42,074 nucleotides of DNA from Bacteroidales bacterium (lineage in GTDB: Bacteria; Bacteroidota; Bacteroidia; Bacteroidales; F082), in contig JAEEJS010000072.1 in assembly GCA_016282015.1 (NCBI GenBank), forward strand, positions 1 to 42,074, in the 5' to 3' direction. The notes beneath the pieces were generated by a model. It searched no databases, was not told the DNA's origin, and saw nothing but the letters and a program-made list of their open reading frames with translations. Of this stretch, positions 15,399 through 23,767 are shown one piece after another; the first letter of the stretch is position 1; every line of letters begins with the position of its first letter. A program made the position numbers and the translations under genes.

Positions 15399-16439
15399 AT
15401 GAGGCAATTAATTGTATTTTTAACATTGGTTTTGTCATCGTTTGGAGCCTTGGCCCAACTCGAGATAAAACCCGACTCCTTCAAGGAAGTGGAGGGTTTC
15501 GTGAACATCAATCCCGACCCCAACTACCAGTCTGACGACAACAACCAACCCTTTGCCGTCATCAAGGTGCGCACGGAAAACATAACCGACAAGCAGAGGC
15601 GGGAGCTGCGATTTGAGGGCAATGCGGCCACCTTCACCCTGACGGAGTACAAAATCGGCGAGGTGTGGGTTTATATCACCGCCAAATACGCCGATTACAT
15701 CAAAATATCTCATCCCGACTTCAGTACCATAGAATTTGCTTTGCCTTGCGATTTGAAGCCTAAATGCGGCTATGAGATGACTTTGGTCAACAATGCCAAA
15801 ACCACCGATGACGAGATTCTGGAACGTCTGAAAAAGCTCGAGGAAAGCAGCAAACAGGAACCCAAAGTGGTCTATGTGGAAAAACCTGCCGAGCAGAAAC
15901 CTAAAACCCCGACAACGCCCAGAAAGCCTTGGAACACCTTTGTCACACTGAACTTTTCGAATAACACATACAACCAAGCCGCTTTCGGCTTTACAGTCGG
16001 CACTATGCGAAAAGTCGGCGTCTTTTTGACCTTCATGACGGATGGAGTTTTCACAAACGTAGGCGAAGAAGAAAAATGGGATCATATCAACAGCGATGAT
16101 ATGCAGACATTCCTTAACAACAATCCGACTTACACCTTCAGAAACAAATATGTCTCCATGTCGGTGATAGGCGGTGTGATTTTTAATATTTACGGTCCGA
16201 TAAACATGAAAATCGGTGCAGGTTATGGCAACAACTCACTTTGGTTGAATGTTTACAACACCTACAACCAAAGAACCGACTACTGGATTAGCGACTGCAG
16301 CGCGTATGGTTTCGGAGGCTTGGTGGGCATACAGGCACACTTCGGACACTTTGCCGTATCGCTTGACGGCGCCACCACCAACTTCAACATTTTTGAGGGC
16401 AGAATCGGATTAGGTTACGTTTTTGGCAAAAAACAATAA
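15399..16439 (+). CDS. Putative outer membrane or periplasmic protein with proline-rich linker
   Basis: A 346-residue exported protein of unknown function. The signal peptide (about 1-20) ends ALAQ. Residues 21-135 are predicted beta-rich; about 143-160 form a short charged helix (EILERLKKLEESSKQ), followed by a Pro/Lys linker (about 160-182, with VEKPAEQKPKTPTTP). The last 165 residues are rich in aromatic and glycine residues with alternating hydrophobicity (FVTLNFSNNTY, MSVIGGVIFNIYGP, IGLGYVFG), which suggests a small beta-barrel. I chose ATG 15399 because it starts a clean signal peptide and follows a consensus promoter; the frame from 15375 overlaps that promoter. Not recognised beyond this. 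Confidence 0.75.
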   Translation: MRQLIVFLTLVLSSFGALAQLEIKPDSFKEVEGFVNINPDPNYQSDDNNQPFAVIKVRTENITDKQRRELRFEGNAATFTLTEYKIGEVWVYITAKYADYIKISHPDFSTIEFALPCDLKPKCGYEMTLVNNAKTTDDEILERLKKLEESSKQEPKVVYVEKPAEQKPKTPTTPRKPWNTFVTLNFSNNTYNQAAFGFTVGTMRKVGVFLTFMTDGVFTNVGEEEKWDHINSDDMQTFLNNNPTYTFRNKYVSMSVIGGVIFNIYGPINMKIGAGYGNNSLWLNVYNTYNQRTDYWISDCSAYGFGGLVGIQAHFGHFAVSLDGATTNFNIFEGRIGLGYVFGKKQ

Positions 16440-16451
16440 AACAATTTGACT

Positions 16452-16868
16452 ATGAAAACACTGACAAAGATATTCGCATTGGCAGCCGTCGTTCTGATGA
16501 TAGCGGCAGGCTGCAAGAAGTTGCCTGAGTTCCACCAAGGCAGTGGCGGCACTCCTTCATATTATGAACCGATAGTAACGACATTAATGATCACTGATGT
16601 GGCATCCGACGGCGCAGTTTGCAAAGGTACGGTGGAATATAGCGGCAGCGACGATTTGACTGTGGGATTTTGCTGGTCCACAAGAGGAGAGCCGACAATA
16701 GAAGATGAGCATACCATTGAATCATCTACTGCCGGTTCTGGCACATTAGTGGGCAAAATATTGCCTTTATCGCCCAGCACCACCTACTACATAAGAGCAT
16801 ACGCCACAAACGCCAATGGCACGTATTATGGCAACATTCTGGTGTTTACAACATTGGAAAACAAATAA
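16452..16868 (+). CDS. Small lipoprotein with fibronectin III-like domain
   Basis: A 138-residue lipoprotein. Residues 1-21 are a type II signal peptide ending AAGC, with Cys as the lipid anchor and KK after it, so no obvious surface-export signal. Residues about 38-135 resemble the fibronectin type III-like repeats common in Bacteroidota surface lipoproteins: a VEYSGSDDLTVGFCWS strand pair and LSPSTTYYIRAYATNANGTYYG, the classic end of such a domain. Start at ATG 16452; an in-frame TTG at 16446 is less likely. It lies 12 bases after the previous gene and probably shares its promoter. Function unknown; binding or scaffolding is a guess. Confidence 0.75.
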   Translation: MKTLTKIFALAAVVLMIAAGCKKLPEFHQGSGGTPSYYEPIVTTLMITDVASDGAVCKGTVEYSGSDDLTVGFCWSTRGEPTIEDEHTIESSTAGSGTLVGKILPLSPSTTYYIRAYATNANGTYYGNILVFTTLENK

Positions 16869-16893
16869 CATAGTTCAACACAGTACTTAAGGC

Positions 16894-19188
16894 ATGAAAA
16901 AACTCTTTGCAATAATCATCGCTTTCGTGGTTTTCAGCGCCACAGCAAACGCCCAGACTCCAGGCGATAGTTTCGATGTAAACCATTATGAGATTCATCT
17001 CAATAACATCGATTTCACAAATCATACGCTTCAGGCGCAGACCATAGTGACTTTGACAGCCATCGAAGCGGTCAGCAACATAGAGTTGGAGCTTAAAACC
17101 CTGACTGTAAGCTCTGTAACTTCAAGCGATGCCAACGTCAGCAGTTTCTCGCAAGACGGCAGCATGCTCATCATCAACTTAGGCTCGGCTTTGGCAGCCA
17201 ACACATCAGCCTCATTCACAATATCTTATGGCGGCAACACCTTCAACGAGAGCTGGGGCGGCATAATGTGGACCAACGGCTACGTATGCAACATGGGTGT
17301 GGGATTTGAATCCATACCGCACAACCTCGGCAAGGCCTGGTTCCCTTGCGTCGACAATTTCACCGACAAGGCCACCTACGACATCTATGTCACCGTGCCC
17401 ACCGAGCTGACAGCGGCCTGTGGAGGCAACCTGGTGAACACCGTCGACAACGGTGACGGCACCAAGACAGTGCATTACAACGTCGGGCAGGAAGTGGCCA
17501 CCTACCACGTCTCATTCGCAGTGGGCGACTACGTCGAATGGACCGACACCTACAACGGCCTCGAGCGCGACATCCCGATTACAGTTTACGTCAAGCCAAG
17601 CCAGATCAACAAAGTGGAAGGCACCTTCGTGAATCTGAAGCAGATAGCTGAGTATTTCGAGCAGCTATACGGCCCCTATCCTTTCAACCGCATAGGCTAC
17701 GTCATCACCAGCGTGGGATGCATGGAACATATTGACAACATCGGCATCACCAGCGGCGTGCTGACAGGCAACACCAGCGAGGAAAGCTATGTGGCTCACG
17801 AGCTGTCGCACATGTGGTTCGGCAACAAGATAACCTGCGCCAGAGCCGAAGAGATGTGGCTCAACGAGGGCTTCGCCCAGTTCTGCGGCACAGCCTACGA
17901 GGAGGCGATTTACGGCGATGACGTCTATCAGTCGGACATGGATGCCACCATAGCGAATGTGCTTAGAAATTACGACAAAGCCGAAGGCTGGCTCGCCCTT
18001 AACAACGTGCCTCTGGACCTCACCTATGGCAACACAGTGTACAAAAAAGGCGCCACCATAGTCCACACCCTGCGCAACTATCTCGGCAAGGAGACTTTCA
18101 ACGAGGCCATGCGCCATTACCTCGATAAATTCGCCTATCAGGCGGTTACTTCCGAAGACCTGCGCGACGCCATAACCGAAAGCACGGGCATAGACATGAC
18201 CGGCTTCTTCGACACCTGGGTGTTCACCTGCGGCGAGCCCCACTATGCAGTCGACCGCTTCACTGTAGACGAAAACGGCAACAATTTCGACGTGACAGTC
18301 TATACAAGCCAGAAGCACCGCCACAGCGACCATGTGGGCAACAGCGTCATACTCGAGCTCGCCTTCATGGACCAGAACTGGAACATAGTCACCGATACCA
18401 TACATTGGGACGGCACACATGGTGTAACCACCAAAACCCTTGATTTCGAACCGATTGCAGTGTTTGCCGACTACTACAACAAATACGCCGACGCACGCAT
18501 CGACAAGAATTCTGTGATAACATACACCGGCCGTGTCACCGCCGACAACTTCTACGCCGACATAGACGCCCTCACCGACTCGTCATACCTCCACATAGAG
18601 AACCATATGGTGGGCCCGGATCACGACCTCAACCCTTATCAGCCTTGGATAACATTCTCAACCGAGAGATATTACAGCATTTTCCGTGACGACAAGGGCA
18701 TAGCCGACATCTGCGGAGTGTTCCAGTACAACCAGAGCTCAGACTCCGACATCATTCACACAGCCAACGACTCAACTATATTGCTCTATCGTACCGACGC
18801 CTCACAGCCTTGGCAATCAATCGATTACGAGTTTTACGGCAACTGGCGTCTGGGACGTTTCACTGTCGACAGCCTGATGTCGGGCGACTATGCCATAGCG
18901 GTTTACGACGTCAGCCAGCTTGGTGTGGGAGAAAACGTGTCGGAAGGCATAAAACTCAGCCTTTCACCCAACCCGGCATCTGACTATTTGAATATAAAAT
19001 TGTCCTCAAAATATGATAATCATCAAATTGTGATAATCAACAACAGAGGACAATTGACTGACTTTTTCACCCTTTCGGGAGATGAGCTCACGATACCTGT
19101 AACCGATTATCCTTCAGGAGTTTACTATATCAATCTGATGGACGACAAGAAAAATGTCATTTCCACAGAAAAATTGATTAAGAAATAG
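16894..19188 (+). CDS. M1 family aminopeptidase with type IX sorting domain
   Basis: A secreted zinc aminopeptidase of 764 residues. The signal peptide (about 1-20) ends NAQ. The N-terminal beta domain of M1 enzymes covers about 25-200 and the catalytic thermolysin-like domain about 210-450. Zinc ligands are His302 and His306 (HELSH) and Glu325 (WLNEGFAQF), in the required HEXXH-18-E spacing. The exopeptidase motif, usually GAMEN, is GCMEH here, so substrate N-terminus recognition may differ. After a beta-rich region the C-terminus (about 690-764) is a Por secretion domain: LSLSPNPASDYLNI, VIINNRGQL, YPSGVYYINL, final EKLIKK. It is thus predicted on the cell surface or in the medium, feeding the peptidases upstream. 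Confidence 0.92.
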   Translation: MKKLFAIIIAFVVFSATANAQTPGDSFDVNHYEIHLNNIDFTNHTLQAQTIVTLTAIEAVSNIELELKTLTVSSVTSSDANVSSFSQDGSMLIINLGSALAANTSASFTISYGGNTFNESWGGIMWTNGYVCNMGVGFESIPHNLGKAWFPCVDNFTDKATYDIYVTVPTELTAACGGNLVNTVDNGDGTKTVHYNVGQEVATYHVSFAVGDYVEWTDTYNGLERDIPITVYVKPSQINKVEGTFVNLKQIAEYFEQLYGPYPFNRIGYVITSVGCMEHIDNIGITSGVLTGNTSEESYVAHELSHMWFGNKITCARAEEMWLNEGFAQFCGTAYEEAIYGDDVYQSDMDATIANVLRNYDKAEGWLALNNVPLDLTYGNTVYKKGATIVHTLRNYLGKETFNEAMRHYLDKFAYQAVTSEDLRDAITESTGIDMTGFFDTWVFTCGEPHYAVDRFTVDENGNNFDVTVYTSQKHRHSDHVGNSVILELAFMDQNWNIVTDTIHWDGTHGVTTKTLDFEPIAVFADYYNKYADARIDKNSVITYTGRVTADNFYADIDALTDSSYLHIENHMVGPDHDLNPYQPWITFSTERYYSIFRDDKGIADICGVFQYNQSSDSDIIHTANDSTILLYRTDASQPWQSIDYEFYGNWRLGRFTVDSLMSGDYAIAVYDVSQLGVGENVSEGIKLSLSPNPASDYLNIKLSSKYDNHQIVIINNRGQLTDFFTLSGDELTIPVTDYPSGVYYINLMDDKKNVISTEKLIKK

Positions 19189-19198
19189 ATATATTTCT

Positions 19199-19206
19199 TA
19201 TTTTTG
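19199..19206 (+). promoter_or_regulatory. Promoter -7 box of the methylmalonyl-CoA operon
   Basis: TATTTTTG matches TAnnTTTG, 30 bases before the epimerase ATG, with a TTG about 22 bases upstream inside the end of the aminopeptidase gene. It would drive the five-gene operon 19237-23672. Confidence 0.6.
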
Positions 19207-19236
19207 CACCAAAATTCGAATTTTAATTTTTTTATC

Positions 19237-19653
19237 ATGAATCCAACCCATATTGAACACATTGGAATTGCTGTCACAAGCTTGGACGAGTCAATTCCTG
19301 TTTTCGAGAAAATGCTCGGAACAAAATGCTACGCTATCGAAGAAGTTAAAGATCAGAAGGTTAAGACCGCATTCTTCAAAGTCGGCCAGACCAAGATCGA
19401 ACTTCTCGAGCCAACCTCACCTGAAAGCACCATCGCCGCTTTCATCGAGAAAAACAACGGCAAGGGCGGCATGCACCACATCGCATTTGCAGTTGAAGGC
19501 ATTGAAAACCAGTTAGCCGAGGCCAAAGCAGCAGGCTTCCGTCTCATCGACGAGACTCCACGCGGCGGCGCTGAAGGCCTGACAATCGCTTTCCTGCACC
19601 CGAAATCAACAGGCAGCGTCCTTACAGAACTTTGCGAGAATAAAAACAAATAA
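19237..19653 (+). CDS. mce: Methylmalonyl-CoA epimerase
   Basis: Interconverts the (R) and (S) forms of methylmalonyl-CoA, linking the B12-dependent mutase product to the decarboxylase. It has 138 residues, normal for this vicinal-oxygen-chelate family, with two beta-alpha-beta-beta-beta halves: HIEHIGIAV at the start with a metal-binding His, LLEPTSPES, then GKGGMHHIAFAV with the second metal His and a late SVLTELCE with the Glu. ATG 19237 is chosen since codons from 19204 fall in the leader. First gene of the propionate operon, 15 bases before the alpha subunit. Confidence 0.95.
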   Translation: MNPTHIEHIGIAVTSLDESIPVFEKMLGTKCYAIEEVKDQKVKTAFFKVGQTKIELLEPTSPESTIAAFIEKNNGKGGMHHIAFAVEGIENQLAEAKAAGFRLIDETPRGGAEGLTIAFLHPKSTGSVLTELCENKNK

Positions 19654-19668
19654 TAAAAATCAAATACA

Positions 19669-21228
19669 ATGTTAATCGAACAGAAAATTCAGGAATTGTT
19701 GGACAAGCGCGCTCTCGCACGTCTCGGTGGCGGTGAGAAAGGTATCGCTAAACAACATGAAAAAGGAAAGTACACCGCTCGTGAGCGCATCGCCATGCTG
19801 CTCGACGAAGGTAGCTTCGAAGAATTCGACATGTTCCTCACACACCGCACCACAGACTTCGGTCTTGAGAAGCAGGTGTATCTCGGTGACGGCGTCGTGA
19901 CAGGCTACGGCACAATCGACGGACGTCTCGTCTACGTGTATTCACAGGATTTCACAGTGCTCGGCGGCTCTCTGTCAGAGACCATGTCGAAGAAGATATG
20001 CAAGGTGATGGACCAGGCCATGAAGGTCGGCGCTCCTATCATCGGCATCAACGACTCAGGCGGCGCTCGTATCCAGGAAGGTTCACGCTCATTGGCAGGT
20101 TTCGCTGAGATTTTCCAGCGCAACATCAACGCTTCAGGCGTGGTGCCACAGATCAGCGCTATCTTCGGCCCTTGCGCAGGCGGCGCAGTTTACTCACCGG
20201 CATTGACCGACTTCATCCTCATGACCGAGCAGAACAGCTACATGTTCCTCACAGGTCCTAAGGTAGTGAAGACAGTGACAGGTGAAGACGTCAGCGTTGA
20301 CCAGCTGGGTGGAGCTTTGGTACATAACGAGAAATCAGGCGTTAGCCAGTTTATGGCAAAGACAGAGGAAGAAGGTCTGCAGCTCATCCGCGACCTCATC
20401 TCATATCTTCCACAGAACAACCTCGAAGAGGCTCCGCGCATCGAATGCAACGACCCTATCGACCGTAAGGAAGACGCCCTCAACGCCATCATCCCTGACA
20501 ATCCTAACAAGCCATACGATATGAAGCAGATCATCCACGCCATAGTGGATAACGGCGAGTTCCTCGAGGTTGCAAAAGACTTCGCTAAGAACCTCATCGT
20601 CGGTTTCGCCCGTTTCGACGGCAAACCTGTCGGCGTGGTAGCCAACAACCCTGCTTTCTTAGCCGGCGTGCTCGACATCAACTCATCACGTAAGGGTGCA
20701 CGTTTCGTCCGTTTCTGCGACGCTTTCAACATCCCGATCGTGACCTTGGTCGACGTCCCTGGCTTCTTGCCTGGCACAGTGCAGGAATACGGCGGTGTCA
20801 TCACCCACGGCGCCAAGATGTTGTTCGCTTACGGCGAGGCAACAGTGCCGAAGGTCACCATCACAATCCGCAAGTCATACGGCGGCTCACACCTCGTCAT
20901 GGGTTGCAAGCAGCTGCGCGCTGACATCAACTACGCATGGCCAACAGCAGAAATCGCCGTTATGGGTCCTTCAGGCGCTGTCGAGATCCTCAACGGTAAG
21001 GAAATTGCAGCCATCGAAAACGCTGAAGAAAAAACCGATTTCATCGCCAAGAAAGAGAAGGAATACCGCGACAAGTTCGCAAATCCTTACGACTCAGCGA
21101 AATACGGTTACATCGACGATGTCATCGAGCCACGCAACACACGTTTCCGCGTCATCAGAGCTTTGCAGGCACTCGAGACAAAGAAAGACACCAATCCGCC
21201 TAAGAAACATTGCAATATTCCGTTGTAA
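19669..21228 (+). CDS. mmdA: Methylmalonyl-CoA decarboxylase alpha subunit (acyl-CoA carboxyltransferase)
   Basis: Carboxyltransferase that moves CO2 from (S)-methylmalonyl-CoA to carrier-bound biotin, releasing propionyl-CoA. At 519 residues it is the usual size. Crotonase-like N- and C-terminal halves are visible: GINDSGGARIQEG in the first, GVVANNPAFLAGV, DVPGFLPG and KSYGGSHLVMG in the second. These also fit propionyl-CoA carboxylase beta; the choice of decarboxylase rests on the membrane beta subunit, carrier and gamma-like genes just downstream. Cytosolic, docked on the membrane pump. Confidence 0.95.
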   Translation: MLIEQKIQELLDKRALARLGGGEKGIAKQHEKGKYTARERIAMLLDEGSFEEFDMFLTHRTTDFGLEKQVYLGDGVVTGYGTIDGRLVYVYSQDFTVLGGSLSETMSKKICKVMDQAMKVGAPIIGINDSGGARIQEGSRSLAGFAEIFQRNINASGVVPQISAIFGPCAGGAVYSPALTDFILMTEQNSYMFLTGPKVVKTVTGEDVSVDQLGGALVHNEKSGVSQFMAKTEEEGLQLIRDLISYLPQNNLEEAPRIECNDPIDRKEDALNAIIPDNPNKPYDMKQIIHAIVDNGEFLEVAKDFAKNLIVGFARFDGKPVGVVANNPAFLAGVLDINSSRKGARFVRFCDAFNIPIVTLVDVPGFLPGTVQEYGGVITHGAKMLFAYGEATVPKVTITIRKSYGGSHLVMGCKQLRADINYAWPTAEIAVMGPSGAVEILNGKEIAAIENAEEKTDFIAKKEKEYRDKFANPYDSAKYGYIDDVIEPRNTRFRVIRALQALETKKDTNPPKKHCNIPL

Positions 21229-21246
21229 TCTTAAAACTGATTGAAT

Positions 21247-21633
21247 ATGAATATGTTATCAATATTATTATCAGCTGTTAGAGAGCCTATCGCCACTCAC
21301 GACTGGGTCGTCACCGTTGGTGGATTCCTCATTGTGATTACGGCATTGGTAGTGCTTTTCTGCATCTTCACAGCCTTCTCGAAGCTCGTCAACCACGACT
21401 TCAAGAAAGCCAAGAAGGCAACTGCCGAGGAGAAGGCTCCAAAGACATCCACAGCAGCCAGCTGGAAAGTTGACGACGACCTCGCAGCGGTCATCGGTCT
21501 TGCTCTGGCATTGTCGAAAGACGTGCACGACGAGGAGTCTGGCTATGTGACCATACAGCGTGTGGAGCGCCGCTATTCTCCATGGAGCTCGAAGATTTAC
21601 GGATTAAATGGTTTAAACAGAAGAAATTATTAA
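21247..21633 (+). CDS. OadG-like gamma subunit of the decarboxylase Na+ pump
   Basis: A 128-residue membrane protein with one hydrophobic segment (about 20-42, VTVGGFLIVITALVVLFCIF), then a charged Lys/Ala/Glu region and a C-terminal helical part. The topology and position match the gamma subunit (OadG) that joins the carboxyltransferase to the beta subunit. The sequence is divergent, as this subunit usually is. ATG at 21247 is preferred over an in-frame TTG at 21241. Its last 25 residues (YSPWSSKIYGLNGLNRR) are conserved in related Bacteroidota proteins to my knowledge. Three bases separate it from the biotin carrier gene. Confidence 0.85.
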   Translation: MNMLSILLSAVREPIATHDWVVTVGGFLIVITALVVLFCIFTAFSKLVNHDFKKAKKATAEEKAPKTSTAASWKVDDDLAAVIGLALALSKDVHDEESGYVTIQRVERRYSPWSSKIYGLNGLNRRNY

Positions 21634-21636
21634 GCT

Positions 21637-22074
21637 ATGAAGAAATTTAAATTCACAGTCAACGGAAAAGAGTACGAAGTCGAAGTGAAGAGTTACGAAG
21701 GCGAAAACGCCGAAGTGATAGTCGACGGCACTCAATATAATGTCAAAGTCCAGCGTGAAGAAGAAGAGGTCCCGACATTTGTCGCTCCTAAACGCCAGGC
21801 TCCGAAACCGGCTGCCGCTCCTAAACAGGAGGCTGCTCCGGCCACATCGGCACCTGCCGACGGCTACAAGTCACTGGCACCGCTTCCGGGTACAGTCATG
21901 CAGATCTACGTCAACGTGGGCGACGTTGTCAAACGCGGCGACAAACTCATGATGTACGAAGCCATGAAGATGGAAAACAACTTCCTCGCTGAAGTTGACG
22001 GAACAATCAAAGAAATTAAAGTCAGAGTTGGCGACAACATTCTGCAAGGCGCTGTTTTATTTGTAATTGGCTAA
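21637..22074 (+). CDS. mmdC: Biotin carboxyl carrier protein of methylmalonyl-CoA decarboxylase
   Basis: Carries carboxyl groups on biotin between alpha and beta subunits. Of 145 residues, an N-terminal part (1-45) precedes a Pro/Ala-rich hinge (about 50-75). The biotinyl domain (about 77-145) contains the biotinylation site Lys111 in EAMKMEN and PLPGTVMQIYVNVGD. Position in the operon is conserved in propionate producers. Confidence 0.96.
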   Translation: MKKFKFTVNGKEYEVEVKSYEGENAEVIVDGTQYNVKVQREEEEVPTFVAPKRQAPKPAAAPKQEAAPATSAPADGYKSLAPLPGTVMQIYVNVGDVVKRGDKLMMYEAMKMENNFLAEVDGTIKEIKVRVGDNILQGAVLFVIG

Positions 22075-22076
22075 TT

Positions 22077-23672
22077 ATGAAGAAGAGATTCAACGTTAAA
22101 AAGAAGGCTCTGCTCATCTTCGCATTGGTGGCCATACTGCTCGTGCTTCACGGCATCATGACATCAAGCCCTGCGATGGCTGAACATGTGTTCAGTGCTT
22201 CACAGACTACAGAGCTTGCCACAGCCGCTCCTGAAGCCGAACAGTCAGTGTCGGCAGGCGAAGCCATCGGCAGCGGCATGTATTCGTTCTGGCAGTTCAC
22301 CGGATTCCGCAACTGCACACGAGGCAACCTCATCATGATTCTGGTGGCCTTCGTGTTTATCTTCCTCGCAGTCAAGTACGACTTCGAGCCTATGCTGCTC
22401 ATCCCTATCGGAGTGGGTATCATAGTGGGTAACATCCCATTCATCCAAGACTCGTATACCTTTGATTTACAAGGCGCTTTGGCAGCCCTATCGAAGATAG
22501 AGATACAAGGAAACTCGACTTTTGACCTCACCGAGGCTCAGAAGTTCTTCGTAGGACTGTTTGCCGGACAAGATACCATGAACTGCCAGCAGGCTCTGGA
22601 TCACTTCCACAGCATGACACCTGAGCAGCTCTCAGCTTTCCTGCCGGCAGGCATGGACCCCACAGCACCTAACACAGCCAAGTTCTTCGACGGCCTCATC
22701 AGTCAGGTGTTCAATATGAACATCCAGACCGGTGTCTACCAGAAAGGCTCAGTGTTGAACTATCTGTATTTCGGTGTGCGTCAGGGTATCTATCCTCCAT
22801 TGATCTTCCTGGGAATCGGTGCTATGACCGACTTCTCATCGCTGATTTCACAGCCACGTCTGATGATTTTGGGCGCCGCCGCTCAGCTCGGCGTGTTCAT
22901 CACTTTCATCAGCGCCCGTGCTCTCGGATTCGACCCGCATGAGGCAGCCGCCATCGGTATCATCGGCGGCGCCGACGGTCCTACCGCTATCTTCATCTCG
23001 ACAAAGATGGCTCCACACCTGCTCGGTGCTATCGCTATCGCGGCCTATTCATACATGGCATTGGTGCCTGTTATCCAGCCGCCTATCATGCGACTTCTCA
23101 CCACCAAGGAGGAGCGTCTCATCAAGATGAGAGAGCCACGTGCAGTGGGTAAGACAGAAAAGGTTATCTTCCCTATAGTGGGCTTGCTGCTCACCACCTT
23201 CATCAGCCCTTCAGCACTTCCGCTTCTGGGTATGCTGTTCTTCGGTAACCTGTTGAAGGAAAGCGGAGTGACCAAACGTCTGGCCAACACCGCAGCCAAC
23301 CCGCTCATCGACATAGTGACCATCTTGTTAGGTCTCACCGTCGGTGCTTCCACACAGGCTGACGTGTTCCTGACCACCGACTCACTCATCATCTTCGCTT
23401 TGGGTGCCTGCTCATTCGCCGTAGCAACATTCGGCGGCGTTTGCGGCGCCAAGTTGATGAACGTCTTCTGCAAGGAAGGCAACAAGATCAACCCTCTTAT
23501 CGGTAACGCAGGTGTGTCGGCTGTGCCGGATGCAGCACGTGTTTCCGAAGTTGAAGGTCAGAAATACGACCCATCCAACCACCTCCTCATGCACGCCATG
23601 GCACCTAACGTAGCAGGTGTTATCGGCTCGGCAGTGGCAGCTGGTATCCTCATGAGTTTCATTGGAATCTAA
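22077..23672 (+). CDS. mmdB: Na+-translocating decarboxylase beta subunit
   Basis: Integral membrane subunit that decarboxylates carboxybiotin and exports Na+, conserving energy. It has 531 residues, longer than the roughly 400-430 of OadB/GcdB. An extra N-terminal segment (about 1-75, with a hydrophobic stretch at 11-25) and a soluble insert (about 150-215) explain the size. The pump core shows GIGAMTDFSSLI, the hallmark GIIGGADGPTAIFIS with functional Asp, AAYSYMALVPVIQPP, and the C-terminal GNAGVSAVPDAARV. Two bases after the carrier gene. A hairpin repeat follows and may end transcription. Confidence 0.95.
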   Translation: MKKRFNVKKKALLIFALVAILLVLHGIMTSSPAMAEHVFSASQTTELATAAPEAEQSVSAGEAIGSGMYSFWQFTGFRNCTRGNLIMILVAFVFIFLAVKYDFEPMLLIPIGVGIIVGNIPFIQDSYTFDLQGALAALSKIEIQGNSTFDLTEAQKFFVGLFAGQDTMNCQQALDHFHSMTPEQLSAFLPAGMDPTAPNTAKFFDGLISQVFNMNIQTGVYQKGSVLNYLYFGVRQGIYPPLIFLGIGAMTDFSSLISQPRLMILGAAAQLGVFITFISARALGFDPHEAAAIGIIGGADGPTAIFISTKMAPHLLGAIAIAAYSYMALVPVIQPPIMRLLTTKEERLIKMREPRAVGKTEKVIFPIVGLLLTTFISPSALPLLGMLFFGNLLKESGVTKRLANTAANPLIDIVTILLGLTVGASTQADVFLTTDSLIIFALGACSFAVATFGGVCGAKLMNVFCKEGNKINPLIGNAGVSAVPDAARVSEVEGQKYDPSNHLLMHAMAPNVAGVIGSAVAAGILMSFIGI

Positions 23673-23767
23673 TTTAGTCGTTAGTCGTTAGTCTTTAGTC
23701 GCTAGTTATTAGTACTAAAGACTAACGACAAAAACTAAAAACTAAAGACTAAAGACTAAAAACTAAA
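23673..23767. repeat. Heptamer-type repeat with 16-bp hairpin between mmdB and udk
   Basis: The whole gap is built of variants of a 7-base unit (TTAGTCG/TTAGTCT on the left, ACTAAAG/ACTAAAA on the right). 23684-23699 pairs perfectly with 23714-23729 (16 bp, 14-base loop). The repeat runs right up to the udk ATG, so it supplies the leader and any promoter. Short pieces of the same unit occur at 15186-15210. Confidence 0.85.

Noticed and set aside
15435..16085. 216-codon antisense frame across the outer membrane protein gene
   Set aside because: The plus-strand gene has a consensus promoter and signal peptide; the antisense frame has neither.
17665..18420. 251-codon antisense frame in the M1 aminopeptidase gene
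   Set aside because: It lies wholly inside a well-supported gene on the other strand and has no family features.
23673..23767. Heptamer repeats as a CRISPR array
   Set aside because: Units are 7 bases with no unique spacers and no cas genes nearby.
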